64,000 nucleotides of DNA, from positions 64,504,108 to 64,568,107 of the forward strand of contig OX393577.1 in NCBI GenBank assembly GCA_947652605.1. Direction: 5' to 3'. Both the position numbers and the translations under genes were made by a program. This stretch comes from Elmis aenea. Lineage: Eukaryota > Arthropoda > Insecta > Coleoptera > Elmidae. Below, one piece after another: positions 34,928-46,593 of this stretch (position 1 is its first letter; every line of letters starts with the position of its first letter). Below the pieces are notes generated by a model. It was given only the letters and a program-made list of their open reading frames with translations, had not been told where the DNA came from and made no database searches.

Positions 34928-35956
34928 ATCTATATAACTGGAATATATAGAGCAATAATTATAACATTTTATTTGCGAATAATTGTTCGACATGTATGTA
35001 AAAGTTGTTTATGGCTGTTGTAAAATTGTATTTATTATCAGATTTGCAGTTTTAACGGTTCTTAACATGATGTATATCTTATTGAATGCTAATATCGCAA
35101 AAAACCAATTATGTTTAGACTCGAGTATGAAATGGTAAGATCGGCAATAAAAATGATTGTTAGTGTTACGTAGGCGACGCAATATGCATATGGAATAAGC
35201 CCGGTCGACATCTAATTTCTGTTATTTATCGGATCATATTATTCTAGGCCGCCCGCAGTTCGCGTACAACATACCATCGCGTTGCTAAACCGTTTTCTGT
35301 GCGCTATGTTCTCACTTGTTCGTTTGTAATGATGTATAATGGCAAACTTGCATGACTATTTTAACTGAGATAATCGTTATGGAACTTAATTAGTTTTGTG
35401 TTATATAGACTCGAGACGTACCAACTTGGTAAAGTCGTAAAGCACAACGGGTTGGGTATTACACGTCTTGCCTTCGTTCAAATTACTTTCTTAAACATTA
35501 TTTAATTAATTTTATGTTGTGCTCTCAGGAAGTTTGTGGCTCGTGATTAGAAACACAAATATTTGATCAGCAAGCCGTTGAAATATCGAAAATTCGTGAG
35601 ATAAATTAAAAATCGCTTGTAAGCGCGCGGTTCAATAAGAAGCTAATTCTGGTAGTGAGTGTGGCGTCCAGTGATATAAATTTCGCGGCGAAAACGATCG
35701 CAGGTGGCTGCGAACACACTTTTTTTACTCATATTCATTTATGATAGTCGTGGTTTAGCACCGAAATGCACTCGATTGCAGCTGAGCCAAACTATAAATG
35801 TCGTAAAACTAATAAGTTTTTTTAATGAAAGTTTTGCAAAACCTGATCGAACTTGAGATATCATAAAATGAGCCGACCGTAAAATGTTACGAAGCCATCA
35901 ACACCTACGCGAACCACAAAAATTATTTTAAAGCAGTTACAAATGTATTTGTAACA
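34928..35956. other. Spacer, single-copy in the window
   Basis: Mixed composition with GC-richer parts near 35210-35320 and 35630-35720. No domain, transposon end or repeat is seen. Confidence 0.45.
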
Positions 35957-35964
35957 CTTTGTTG

Positions 35965-37138
35965 AAGGGACTAAAAACGAAAAAAATTCCGTTCGTTTCT
36001 GTTCGGAACGAAAACGAAATATATCGTTTTCGTTCTTTTCGTTCTAACAAAAAAAAATCTTTTATCGTTTTCGTGAACCGAAATAATAACGGTTAAAACC
36101 GGTTCTACAATATTGTTTTTATCGTCAAAAAATCATTTTTTTTTTCTAGTCACCACAACCCTCTATAAATACGATAACAATATTTGCGTCTTAACTAAAA
36201 TATAAACGATGACGATGGGGTTTGATGCTCACGGACAGCATATTTTAGACTGGCGAACCATCGCCATATTAAATTTACCAAATCGTTAAACACATTAACA
36301 TTTAACCATTTTATTTAGTATAACACCCGTAAGGTGCAAAAACACAACGTGATTAGGTTAAATTAGACACACGATCTTTATCTAAAAATACGAAAATATA
36401 GCAAGTGCTGTTTTAAATTTGATTTAGTACTAAAAATCTATGCATTTGAATTAAATAAGATCCTGCTGTAATTATTTAAAAAGACAAAAGAATGAATTCA
36501 AGTGGATAATTTACTAAATGTTATAAATAAAAAAGATATTAAAAATAAACTTATATTAACTTGAAATATACTTTATCTTTATAGTTTGTACATACCATAC
36601 AATATACATTTTCACATTCCGTTAAATCTTACTAGCAACACATCTTCCAATAAATCTTCTTTTACATTAGTCCTTTTCGAAGTAAGAATAAATTTTACTA
36701 TTATTATGTCTAAACGCAAATAAAACATACACATTGATTATATATATCCAATCAAGTGTATATTCTATATTGATGATCTAAAAAACAAATTAGAAATAGA
36801 GAATATCTGTACCGTTAATTGTGTTACACGAAATTGCAAGTATAAACAATAAAGTTGTTAATACATATTCACGTAAATATATGGAGAAAAGTGAAGCTCA
36901 CTTATTTCAAGTGAGATTTTTTACTGCCTCGTGGAGTCTCCCCAGCACAGAAGGTAAATTCGCGTTTGTGTTTAACAAATAAAATTTAAATAGCGACAAA
37001 ACCGGTTAAAACCGGTTTTGGAAAATATTTATTTCGTTTTCGTTCTTGGATGAAAAATAATAATTTCGTTTTCGTTCTTAAAAAAATTTCGGTTAATTTC
37101 GTTTAATGTTTTCGTTTTCGTTCCGTTCTCAGTCCCTG
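35965..37138. mobile_element. hAT-type element with TTTTCGTT subterminal repeats
   Basis: An exact 8-bp duplication CTTTGTTG (35957-35964, 37139-37146) flanks AAGGGACTAAAAACG and, inverted, CAGGGACTGAGAACG. Both ends are filled with GTTTTCGTT or its complement, plus AACCGGTT motifs (36098 and 37002). The interior has no transposase frame. Confidence 0.92.
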
Positions 37139-37146
37139 CTTTGTTG

Positions 37147-38931
37147 TAAGAACTTAGAACGAAGAGTTAATTTTCTTGTTAACAAAATTTTCTTCGTGTC
37201 TTATTTTTTTTCACGAGAAATATTAAGACTAAAATATAAGTAATTTTAATTAAGCCTGTTCTAATTAAAACTTTAAACAATGTTTTAAAACCTGTAATAA
37301 ACTGATAATTGTTCCATCTTATGGTTCTTTCATCTAAATATAGCCCATAATAGTGTAACCACCCTTTGTATCAATTCCATTAGCCAATTGAATTCTCAAA
37401 AAAAAAAAAAAAAAAAAACAGGTTTCTTAATAAATCATTCACCTTCAAAAAATATACAAACAATTTGCAAATTTCGTTTTAATGTTGTATACTGAATAAC
37501 ACAGCAGTTAAAAATCTGCGTTTTTTGGTTGTGTATAGCTGTGAAAATTGCCCACCACATGATTTAAGTGTCCACTAAGCTAAATAGACAAACTAGATAC
37601 ACAAATTTCAGTTCAAACTTCGAACAAAAAAGTCGTTTCATGTTAAAAGTGCGAAACACAGCCACCCAAGAGACATAAATCTCTGAATCTAGGTACTTAT
37701 TTCGACAGCTGTACTGTCAATGTTGGTAGTTGAGATAAGCAACTTATCTCTATCTGTCCAGCTGAGGTGGACACCAGAGGTCTTCCTCAAACCCATCCTG
37801 TAACAAAATTTATCGTTTCTAACCATTCCTAAACTTCGGTGTGAATGAAGCTGTTGTTTATTTCACGAGATAACAATAATTTTTATTATCTCAACATAAC
37901 ACATAAAAAACTTTTATTCCTCGCAAAACACGTTAGACGTCTCAATCATAAATAAGCGATTCGAAGAATTACGAATCAAGCTTCAGACTAATTCCTTCGA
38001 TTACATTGTTAAGCGGAGCATGGCATTAGTTAATTTGGTGTCGGAAACGCTAAAAGGGATGACAGGAGGAAACTGGGGTTCAGACACGTTTATGTGTTTC
38101 AAAAGTTCGTTGACATACAGGGCGGTACATAAATAACGACCTATTTATTTGATAAACAAAGAAATTTTAACAAGTATGCGAAAAAAAAAGGATATTTCAC
38201 ACCGATTTTTTAAGAGAACTATCATTTTAGTTTATTTAGTAGTCCAATAGAGGCGACACTAGCATTACTAACATTTGTCTATATTTGTCCATATTAAGTC
38301 ACATGGAAAGGCTTAAAAGACTGTTTATAGTTGGAAAGTTTCCAAAACTTAATAATTAACTTATTTGCAACTAGCACAAAACAAAAAGATTAACACAACT
38401 GTTAATTTGACGGTTTATTTAAAAAATGTGAGGGCATACAGTTAAATATAGTAAACAAAATATGCGCTAAAGTTGCTTCTCCTAATTAATACATTTCTAA
38501 ATCATTCATAACTTTTTGTAGATAAATTTCAAAGTATAATTAATTAATGATTATCGATGTTCCAACATTTTAAATTGTCGTGTAAATTATAATTATACAC
38601 GACCATTAAACACAATTCAGTTTCGTTCAGGCCCCGTAAATTTTCTAATCGTTTTAAAATAGCCAAACTAATTTACGGTAAAAGGTTAGAAGCGTTGATT
38701 TGTAAAGGGTTTGATATACTATTTCCTGTTCCGTTGGAATTATTTCTGAATTCCCTATAATTATAGAGCCCTTCGTGTGTTTTATAACGTACTAAATCTT
38801 TAATGACAAAATGACACTGACCGTATCCGTAAAATGAAAAAAATCAGAAAATTACTACACAAAAAAAATACCCGAGGGGGTAAATTTAGGAAAATATTTA
38901 CCAAAACTAAATAAAATTAGATACAGGGTTT
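37147..38931. other. AT-rich spacer
   Basis: No gene. A homopolymer A run lies at about 37398-37419. ATACAGGGCGGTACATAAAT at about 38117 looks like a single mariner-type terminus without a partner. Confidence 0.45.
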
Positions 38932-38933
38932 TC

Positions 38934-39520
38934 CCGTTATCGGGGCAAATATTTTAAATAGTGAAAGAGGACCTTTTTTTGAGAAAAAGTTTTAAGTAAA
39001 ACTTTTTCCTAAAATCAAATGCTAAGCAGATATCAACACTTACTTGATTTTTTTACACTTCTGCATGTAAAAGACTCTGTTGCCGAAAATATCCATTTTA
39101 TTGCAGAATACCTTAAAGCTTTTTAATAGAGATTAAGATTTCTACAAAATTGGTTATTATTATTTTTTGTCTATAGGCAATGTTTTAAAAGCTATAAAGC
39201 AGTTTAAACAAAAAAAATTTAAAAACATTTTTTTGTACAAACTGCTTTACAACTTTTAAACCATTGCCTATAGACAAAAAACGATTAAAACCAATTTTGT
39301 AGAGAATTTCATGCTCTATTAAAAAGCTTCAAAATATTTTTTGATAAAATTGATATTTTCGGCGACAGAGCCTTTTAAATGCAGAAGTGTAAAAAAATCA
39401 AGTAAGTGTTGATATCTGCTCAGCATTTGATTTAGAAAAAAAATTTACTTGAAAATTTTTCTTAGAAAAAGGTTCTCTATCACCACTTAAAATAGTTGCG
39501 CCGATAATGGGGACACCCTG
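38934..39520. mobile_element. Near-perfect foldback element, TA target site
   Basis: The whole 587 bp folds on itself around 39227 with almost no loop. Pairs include CAGGGTTTTCCCGTTATCGG at the tip (CAGGGTGTCCCCATTATCGG from the right), AGCAGATATCAACACTTACT, TGATTTTTTTACACTTCTGC, ATTGCCTATAGACAAAAA and AAGCAGTTT. TA flanks both ends (38932-38933, 39521-39522). It has no coding capacity and is of the same style as the elements at 3.5 and 27.6 kb. Confidence 0.9.
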
Positions 39521-39522
39521 TA

Positions 39523-39791
39523 TATTGCAATTATATTATGCTGACATTTTTTAAATTAAATCTTTAGATACTAAGTTTACTTGTTCAATGATTTTAATTT
39601 TTTTTGCTTGAAATACATATTTTTTTTTTAATAAATATTAATAAGAATTGAAAAAATCTTGGTTATTGCGGTTATATTTTAAGCTAAATTATTATATACA
39701 GGCTTGTAGGAGCTGCAGGTTTATTTAGCTTAGAATAATTATTCCCTAGTATGAGATGAGCCACAATCAGTTTCCAAAAGTAAAAAAATTG
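39523..39791. other. Short spacer
   Basis: AT-rich, nothing recognised. Confidence 0.5.
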
Positions 39792-40023
39792 CTCGTGCTC
39801 AGTGATGTGAGTGTGTCATATGACCGCGTCATGACAGTTTGTCATGACGGTCATGACGTCACGTCACAATGATTTTAAATGACCGTGACCATTCTAAGCT
39901 CCAAAATTCAAACTGACAGTTTTTCTAGCATCCAAAAATGCCAGTTTTAAGTTTACATGGTGGTTGTCAATTGATTTGTGTTAATCTTAATTGCAATATC
40001 GTTAATAAAAATGTAAATACCAC

Positions 40024-40032
40024 TATATAAAG
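40024..40032 (+). promoter_or_regulatory. Possible TATA box of the hAT frame
   Basis: TATATAAAG lies 24 bp before the ATG at 40056. Its position and sequence suit a core promoter, but the local AT content makes chance occurrence likely. Confidence 0.3.
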
Positions 40033-40055
40033 TATTCTGAAAGTTGGTAAACACA

Positions 40056-40247
40056 ATGCGGAGAAAAGGGAAGGAATTTTACTTTTTTGTACGTTATTCT
40101 GCAAGTTCGCAGCAAAAGGTAGCTACTTATGGTTGCCAATTTTGTAGAAAGAGATACGGATTACATGCCACTAGAATGGCAGAACATTTAATTACAACAT
40201 GCAAGAAATGCCCAGAGCATGTAAAATTAAAGTTTAAACTCAAATAA
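40056..40247 (+). CDS. Truncated hAT transposase: BED zinc-finger N-terminus
   Basis: An open frame of 63 codons plus stop from ATG 40056. An upstream TTG at 40044 extends the frame but is not a credible eukaryotic start. The core reads TYGCQFCRKRYGLHATRMAE then HLITTCKKCP, that is C-x2-C-x13-H-x4-C, with the basic 'ATRM..HL..C..CP' pattern of BED fingers in hAT transposases and ZBED proteins. Such fingers bind the transposon's own ends. The protein ends soon after the finger, with no dimerisation or RNase-H-like catalytic part. It may be a first exon left after internal deletion. No frame-disrupting change is visible, so the frame may be young; whether it is expressed is unknown. Confidence 0.65.
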   Translation: MRRKGKEFYFFVRYSASSQQKVATYGCQFCRKRYGLHATRMAEHLITTCKKCPEHVKLKFKLK

Positions 40248-40520
40248 AAATTTTATTAAAAAATGTTTAGCTCTCAGCATAAGTAGTCCAAAATCACCTT
40301 TAACTCCCTCGACTTCCAGAGCCTTCTCTGAAGGAATACAATACCCAGATAGAGATACTGATACTAATAATTCTGCTTTTTATTTATTATTCCTATTACA
40401 AATATATTAATTTTATACCATTGTTATAAAAACAATCATAAATGACGGTCATATGACCGGTCATGACGGTCATGACGTCACAATCATAAATGACCGTCAT
40501 TTCACATCACTGCTCGTGCT

Positions 40521-41624
40521 TCAGATGTTACAGCAAAAAATATGAAAATGTCGAATTTCTTTTTTCTCCCATAACTTTTTTGTCTTCATCATTAAATCAA
40601 TTTCATTTGTACATTCTGAAGGTACTTTTTTATGTAGAATGTAACTATTATCTAAGATTTTTTTAACACTTTTTATTTTTGAGATATTACCCCTAACTTC
40701 ATTTTTTCTTATCGGCCATCAAGTTGGCTTTGGAATAGTTCGATGTGCTTTTTTCCCTTTATAACGTACCTGAAATTGTTTAAAAAGATAAACCTTAATT
40801 TAATTTAAGGATCTGATTTATTTGATTTAATTTAAAAAAATATTCTGAATCAATTATAATTTTTTTAAACATCTAACCCCGTCATAAAAGTCACTTAACA
40901 ATAACAAAACTATAACTTCACAACATAACAATCGAACTGTTTGTTTTATCAATAGCGGAAACGCCTATATTTGTGCAATAATCAACATTACATGTAACGG
41001 TATGAATAATAAAATAATTTATGCCACAAACACGTAAGGTAAAAAACGTGGGAGAAAATCAGACCACATTTGGTTCAAGGTTAGGATATCTCTATCGAGT
41101 TGAGGAATTTTTCCGTTTTTTTGGCGCGCTTTTTTAGATAATCCGACGTTAATTTGCATGATAACTAGATGACATGAAAAAGTGGAAATCTTAGCTTAGA
41201 TTACTTATAGTAATATTTATATTAATCTACTTGTAATTACGTACTTCGATTCCAATGTAATGATTCTAATAAACATATCAACAAAACATCTGATCTGTAC
41301 ATAAAAAAAGAGTAAGGAAATATATACGAGATCTGGCCAGTATTTTACTAGGAAATGCGATGATGCTGCAATATCTTTACAAACTAGTTTTAACTTGAAT
41401 TTAAACAACAAAAGGTTATTTGTGATTTCATTTATTGCGAAATAAACTTTGTTTTTAGAATAGAGTTAACCACTAGCCCAAGAGGCCAGAAAAAAAGTAA
41501 AATTTATGATGTAGAAGTTTCAAATTTTTAATAAGAACAGTTTTCATACTGATTTAACTTTAAATAAGTTCACTACTCTTAAAAAATTCTAGTTTTAAGG
41601 TGATAAGATACGATGATCGAGGAT
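40521..41624. other. AT-rich spacer
   Basis: 40560-40800 resembles one arm of a foldback-type repeat, but no partner was found. No gene. Confidence 0.45.
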
Positions 41625-41632
41625 GTAGAAAC

Positions 41633-42800
41633 TAGTGATTGCAATACCGGTATACCGGTATACCGAATACCGGTATACCGTGCCATTTTACAATACCGAA
41701 ATACCGTCTCATTTGATGGTCTAATACCGGTATTCGGTATTAATATTTTTTTTTTTTAATTTGATTTTTATTATTTTATAATTGCAGTCTGCCATAAATA
41801 AAAAAATAGCAATAAATGTAAAACACAAAATTGAGCTACAAAATGATGTTATTAAGTTAATTAAAAGAGAGATGATATTATTAGAAGACGAAAGAATATT
41901 GCAACATTGGAATATTTGTTGTCATTTCCAAGGCTTACTATTAAAAAATGTTGCAATTTCTCTTAACTTTATCAAAAATTCTTAATAACTCGAAAATTAT
42001 TGCAGATAGGTATAGGAAACGCTAATATAGATTGATGTAGAATTTACTTTTGAATTAGAAAATGAAAAAAAAATTGGGCATTGTATTTGAAAAAAACGAG
42101 TTTTATTGGTCTGAAATTGTATTAAAAGAAAATTAAATTTTGGACACCCTGTAAGTAATGCATCGATTGCAAAAATTCTTCTATGCATAGTCTAAATTTA
42201 TGCGTTTTCTCTTCAAAAATGGCGGCGATAGATAATATTAAGCATTACGATGAAAATCAAAAAAGTCCAAAAATCTAAAAAACGACTGCACTTAGGTATA
42301 GGGTATGCTATTAATAGTCCCTCTAAAATAACGTGTTAAATCCAAAAATGAAATAAAAAATAAATCATTGTATTTGAAATAAGAAAGTAGACGTCAACTT
42401 CCGGTATTTCCGGAAGGGTTGCCATCTTGAAAATATTTTCATTAAACAGCTCAGATGCCATTATGGTCATAACCAAAATTTCAGATCAATACCCTTTTTC
42501 ATTCTTCATATATTTTTAATGCCCGGTCCCAATCAATTAGGTACCCTGTATATCTTCAGTTTTTTGTGTCCATATTTTTTTACAGATTATGTAATTTTTT
42601 AAGTTTCTTTATTTTATGTAAATTTGTGTTTTGACATTATACTTGCTATATGTACATATGTGTAAAATGCATATATTGTATTTTCAAAATTAATACTTTT
42701 TTAAAAAAGCAATACCGGTATTAATACCGGTATACCGGTATTACTTGCGTATAAATACCGAATACCGGTATTGAATTTTGGTCCGGTATTGCAATCACTA
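41633..42800 (+). mobile_element. hAT-type element with ATACCGGTAT repeats
   Basis: An exact 8-bp duplication GTAGAAAC (41625-41632, 42801-42808) flanks TAGTGATTGCAATACCGG and its inverted copy. Both ends hold many TACCGGTA palindromes (41645-41740, 42711-42790). The interior contains a possible transposase exon remnant and two CCCTGTA-type ends of other elements (42147 and 42543), so the element has itself been invaded. Confidence 0.93.
41787..41985 (+). pseudogene. Possible hAT transposase exon remnant
   Basis: A T-rich tract followed by TTGCAG (to 41786) looks like a 3' splice site. The following frame reads SAINKKIAINVKHKIELQN then DVIKLIKREMILLEDE, loosely like the helix that precedes the C-terminal dimerisation block of hAT transposases. 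The expected 'PPTS.E.ERAFS' motif is not intact; a shifted frame gives only a vague match. No catalytic residues are visible. This is a weak call, resting mostly on position inside a confirmed hAT element. Confidence 0.35.
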
Positions 42801-42808
42801 GTAGAAAC

Positions 42809-42993
42809 ATGTACGAGCTAAAAATAGTTCTTTTAAATGTCAAAAACAAAAATTTGCATTCTAAAGCTTTTGTCGATAATCGATATAGGAGAAACTGCAA
42901 AAACCTTCATTTTGAATAAGTAAAACTCTGTTAACTGTTACACTAAACTAGGTGCACAGAATATGCTGTGTTTGGCGATATACAACAGCAGAG
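42809..42993. other. Short spacer
   Basis: AT-rich; nothing recognised. Confidence 0.5.
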
Positions 42994-43975
42994 AGTGGTC
43001 CAAATTCGATGGGATTACATGGGTATCTCGCTTAATAGTCGAGATAGAGAAACGATTAAATTGCCAAAAATTTTGAGTTTTTTGGGACAAACTTAAAACC
43101 GTTTTCAAAAATATTCCATCGTTTCTGGTTTTTGAGTTATTAGAGAAAAACTGTCATATTTATAATGTGTTATATCTCCCTTATAGTTGTTAATATCGAA
43201 AAAAACGCTGTTAAAAAGTTATGACACAAACTTACCTTGTCTTAAATGAAAAGTATAGTTAAATTCCCAATTTTTTTCCCATTCCAAATACATAAGGGTT
43301 GATGTTATTTATTCTTAATAATACGCAAGTTAAAAAGGTTTTTAATTTTTTTTAGATTAACGTAAGTAAAAACAAAAAGTAGGCTTTGAAAACAAGATGT
43401 GAACAAAAGATAAACAATAATAAAGTTAGAATCAGCAAAAATAAAAAAATATGAATACGATTTAATTGTAACAATCGACTCTGAAGCTAAAATGTATTGC
43501 AAAGCTTACTACTTATAAACGACAAAACTAAATCCCTTTTAAATAATCGTACCACATGAGTTTTTATAAGGTTTAACACTATTTATTTTTTGTTTTTACA
43601 GCCCACTTTTTGTTTTTACCTACGTTTATCTTTAGCAAAAATTAAAAACCTTTGTGATAGGGATAGGTCCTAGCCAACTACAGCTTCCATATAAGAAAAG
43701 GTAAGTTTGTGTCATAAATTTTTAACGGCGAGCGTGTTTTTTTAAGTACCATTAAATTCTACATAAAAATATCTAAAAATAACCCGAATACATTTTTTCG
43801 ATATTTACAACAATAACGGAGATATGACAAAAAAAAAACAATTTTTCGCTAATAACTCAAAAACCGATAATGATAGAATATTTTTGACTCAAAAAACTAC
43901 ACGTTTTTGGTAATAAGTAAAACCATTTCTTTATCTTGACTATTCAGCGAGATATCCATCGAATTTGGACACTGA
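42994..43975. mobile_element. Large foldback element, AGTGGTCCAAATTCGATG ends
   Basis: The left arm (42994 to about 43250) and right arm (about 43698-43975) pair through GGTCCAAATTCGATGG / CCATCGAATTTGGACA, TATCTCGCT.AATAGTC, AGTTATTAG, AAAAACGCTGTTAAAAA versus TTTTTAACGGCGAGCG, and GTTATGACACAAACTTACC versus GGTAAGTTTGTGTCATAA. The central ~450 bp is AT-rich without a long frame. No target duplication was found. Confidence 0.75.
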
Positions 43976-44784
43976 TATTTTTTTCGACTTGAAAAAGTAT
44001 TTTTCTGTACAGAATAGGTATACTTAGTGGAAATTTAAGTAAAAAAAAAACTTACTCAAAAGGGCGCTGTTGAACGTAAACTACAAGACTAGTTTGGGTT
44101 CCCTTACCTGGAAAAAAAGACAAATATTAGTACCAAAAAAAAATGGAAGTGTGGGAAAAAATAAGAAATGTTTTTACAACTTTTCACAATAAAAACACGA
44201 TTATTCGATCAGATCGTTAGCAATCGTTTTATAACTTTTTTATAGCAAACTGGACGAAAGTAATCTTCTATTAATTTCAAATACACATGTGTACATCTAA
44301 TGGAATATCATTTTTAGTTATAGGCGGTAGGTACCTCGTATATCTTCATGCGTATAAATAAAATAAAGCTGCTTTGTGAATGGCAATCTTATGAAATATA
44401 TTCTTAATTAAGTATGATATCAGTACTAACTTATGTATAGACACGATTTACGCAACATCAACCAGTTCTTAATGAAATACATATTGGCTTTTTCCATTTC
44501 ATTCACTACCTTATGCATTAACGCTATCTAAACACGTTTTTTTATAAAAAAAAACGAATCTAAAATCACACAAAACGAAATGTGACTGTTGATCGTTTGA
44601 GCTTAAGTTAACAAAACTAAAATTCGTAGGTTATTACAACAATGGACTCATTCACGGGCAAAGTACTACTGTTAAACATATTATTCTTCAACATTCAGAT
44701 TTTTCTTTAAGATTTTTATGCCTGTGTTTTTCTTCTTATGTTTTTCCAGGTTAAAAAGTCCTATCATATCATCACCACGTTTTG
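43976..44784. other. AT-rich spacer
   Basis: No gene or mobile element is recognised. Confidence 0.5.
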
Positions 44785-45161
44785 GACTTTCATGTCGGCA
44801 GAGGGATTGAAGCGAGGTTGCTGCATATCACCAACCGCACTTGATTTACACCCGGTATACTATTTTAATACAGTCATGAAAAGCATTTTAACCTACAGCT
44901 CAGAAGCAAATCCATACAATTACAGATGAAATCAGATATAAACAAATAATATGGTACGGACATGTACAACGAATGGCTGAAGATAAAATCCCCAAACAAA
45001 TCCTAAACTGGCATCCCAAAGGCAGAAGAAAACCAGCCAGACCAAGAAGTTGAAGAGAAGGCATAGACAAGAACATTAGTGGGAGAGAACTAGAAGATGA
45101 TACATGGAACGACCAAGAGAGATGGAAATTGGAAATCGAAAAACGTCGGAGAACGTTATAA
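44785..45161 (+). pseudogene. RTE-like retrotransposon fragment with internal deletions
   Basis: Three separated pieces of a reverse transcriptase are run together. EGLKRGCCISPT near 44803-44838 is the '.GL.QGC.LSPTLF' box. MKSILTYSSEA near 44877-44909 is the 'YGSE.W' region. IIWYGHVQRMAEDKIPKQIL near 44947-45006 continues through GRRKPARPR to a terminal WKLEIEKRRRTL and stop at 45159-45161. The catalytic FADD segment between the first two pieces is missing. Its sequence is a distinct subfamily from the 30/47/50-kb family. The minus-strand 104-codon frame is a shadow. Confidence 0.75.
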
Positions 45162-45164
45162 ACC

Positions 45165-46440
45165 TTTTTTTTTAAATTCTGGAATTGTCCATTTTGTGTA
45201 GGTCTGCTTTTCATGCAGTTCCATATTCTAGTAGTTTTTGGTCAATGTTGTATACAAACTCTTAACGTAATTCAATTAACGCAAATTTGAGTTTTGAATG
45301 GCGTAAATTTTGAATTAATCTATACAACATGGCATAGCTATAGGTAATAATGCTCCAACAAATCAAAGACAATTCATTGTGACAGGCAAAATATAAAAGC
45401 AAAACGTTACAACTAATGCAGTTACAGAAGAATTCTAAAACTAGTCGGCAGAATAAATTAAACGACACTGATTTGAAAACAAGACCAAGGAATGTATCAA
45501 ACAGGTGACATATAGAACTAGAACTGTTACACAAAAAAAAAAATACAAGAAACAGCGAAATGAATAAAATTGGATTATCTAAAGGCTAACTTAATTAGAA
45601 AATGTTAATCGCTTCAAGAGAAACTTAATGTGGTTTTGAATAGCGAAATTCGGTTTGAAACCGGTTCTTGAATCATCAATTAGGTTACCTTCAATTTTTG
45701 AGTTTTTTCAACACACAATCATAATTTCAAATTTATTTTCTGCACTTAAATGGTGAAATGTCCTTCTAGCGTACTTTAAATGGTGTAGATAAAAGGTTTA
45801 AACGTATAAATTTTCGTGTAATCTAGAAGTCACGCTGGGCTTCCTGAACGATTTCGGGTTAAAATTGAGGAAACTGCAAACGAAGTAGGTTAACATCGAG
45901 GCTGAGTCGACGTTACTAATACAGACAACAAGACCGATACGGCTATTAAAATGCAAATAAATGGCTCTACGCGTTATTTATCTGCATATATGGCTAATAA
46001 AATTGACGTAAGACACATGGATCGAATTTGAACATTAGCGGAGTGATAGCTTTGCGAAACAAGTCCAGTGGAAAGTGTACATCGAATGAAAACGAACTGC
46101 AAAGGAACCGTGTCGAATTTTTGTGAGAAAAAAAAGCAAAAAAAAACTGCTCCCCAAACTTTTGATATTTGCACACCACTTTACAGTTGTGAAAAGCAAT
46201 AGTGAACCACCAATTTTAAACAGTGATGAAAACCCGAGCTAACAAACAAAAAATCGCCAAATGCTCCAATTCTAAATCTACACGGTGACAATTATCACGC
46301 TCATTACATGGGTAACTTTGTTATTATAAGAGGCGTAAAAATGCGGACCATATTCTTAAGCAACATCAAAAAAAATGACAAGCTTTTCAAGCAACATGGT
46401 TGCGCAAAAGTATGGAAACAGACAAATAGTTATCTAGATA
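45165..46440. other. AT-rich spacer
   Basis: No supported gene. Minus-strand frames at 45262-45534 and 45974-46179 lack recognisable domains. Confidence 0.5.
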
Positions 46441-46593
46441 GAATGCTATTGCAGATATTACAATTAAATTTTTTATCTGAGCGTTATGGTATTTTTTGAT
46501 TCCATGAAAGTATTAAGGTTGCAATACGACTTCCGGTTCAACCGGAAACGAACTCAAACTTTGAAATTTTAAATAAAATAACCTATATTTTCT

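Larger units (their letters stand above)
39800..40512 (+). mobile_element. hAT element retaining a zinc-finger frame
   Basis: An exact 8-bp duplication CTCGTGCT (39792-39799, 40513-40520) flanks CAGTGATGTGA and, inverted, the same 11 bp. Subterminal zones repeat GTCATGAC / TGACCGTCATGAC-like motifs on both sides. Unlike its neighbours, this element still has a 64-codon open frame with a BED-type zinc finger, the N-terminal DNA-binding module of hAT transposases. At 713 bp it lacks the catalytic domain. Confidence 0.94.

Noticed and set aside
37398..37419. Poly-A run as a retrotransposon tail
   Set aside because: No retrotransposon body, promoter boxes or flanking duplication beside it.
38113..38150. 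Mariner-like end ATACAGGGCGGTACATAAAT
   Set aside because: A single terminus without partner or transposase sequence.
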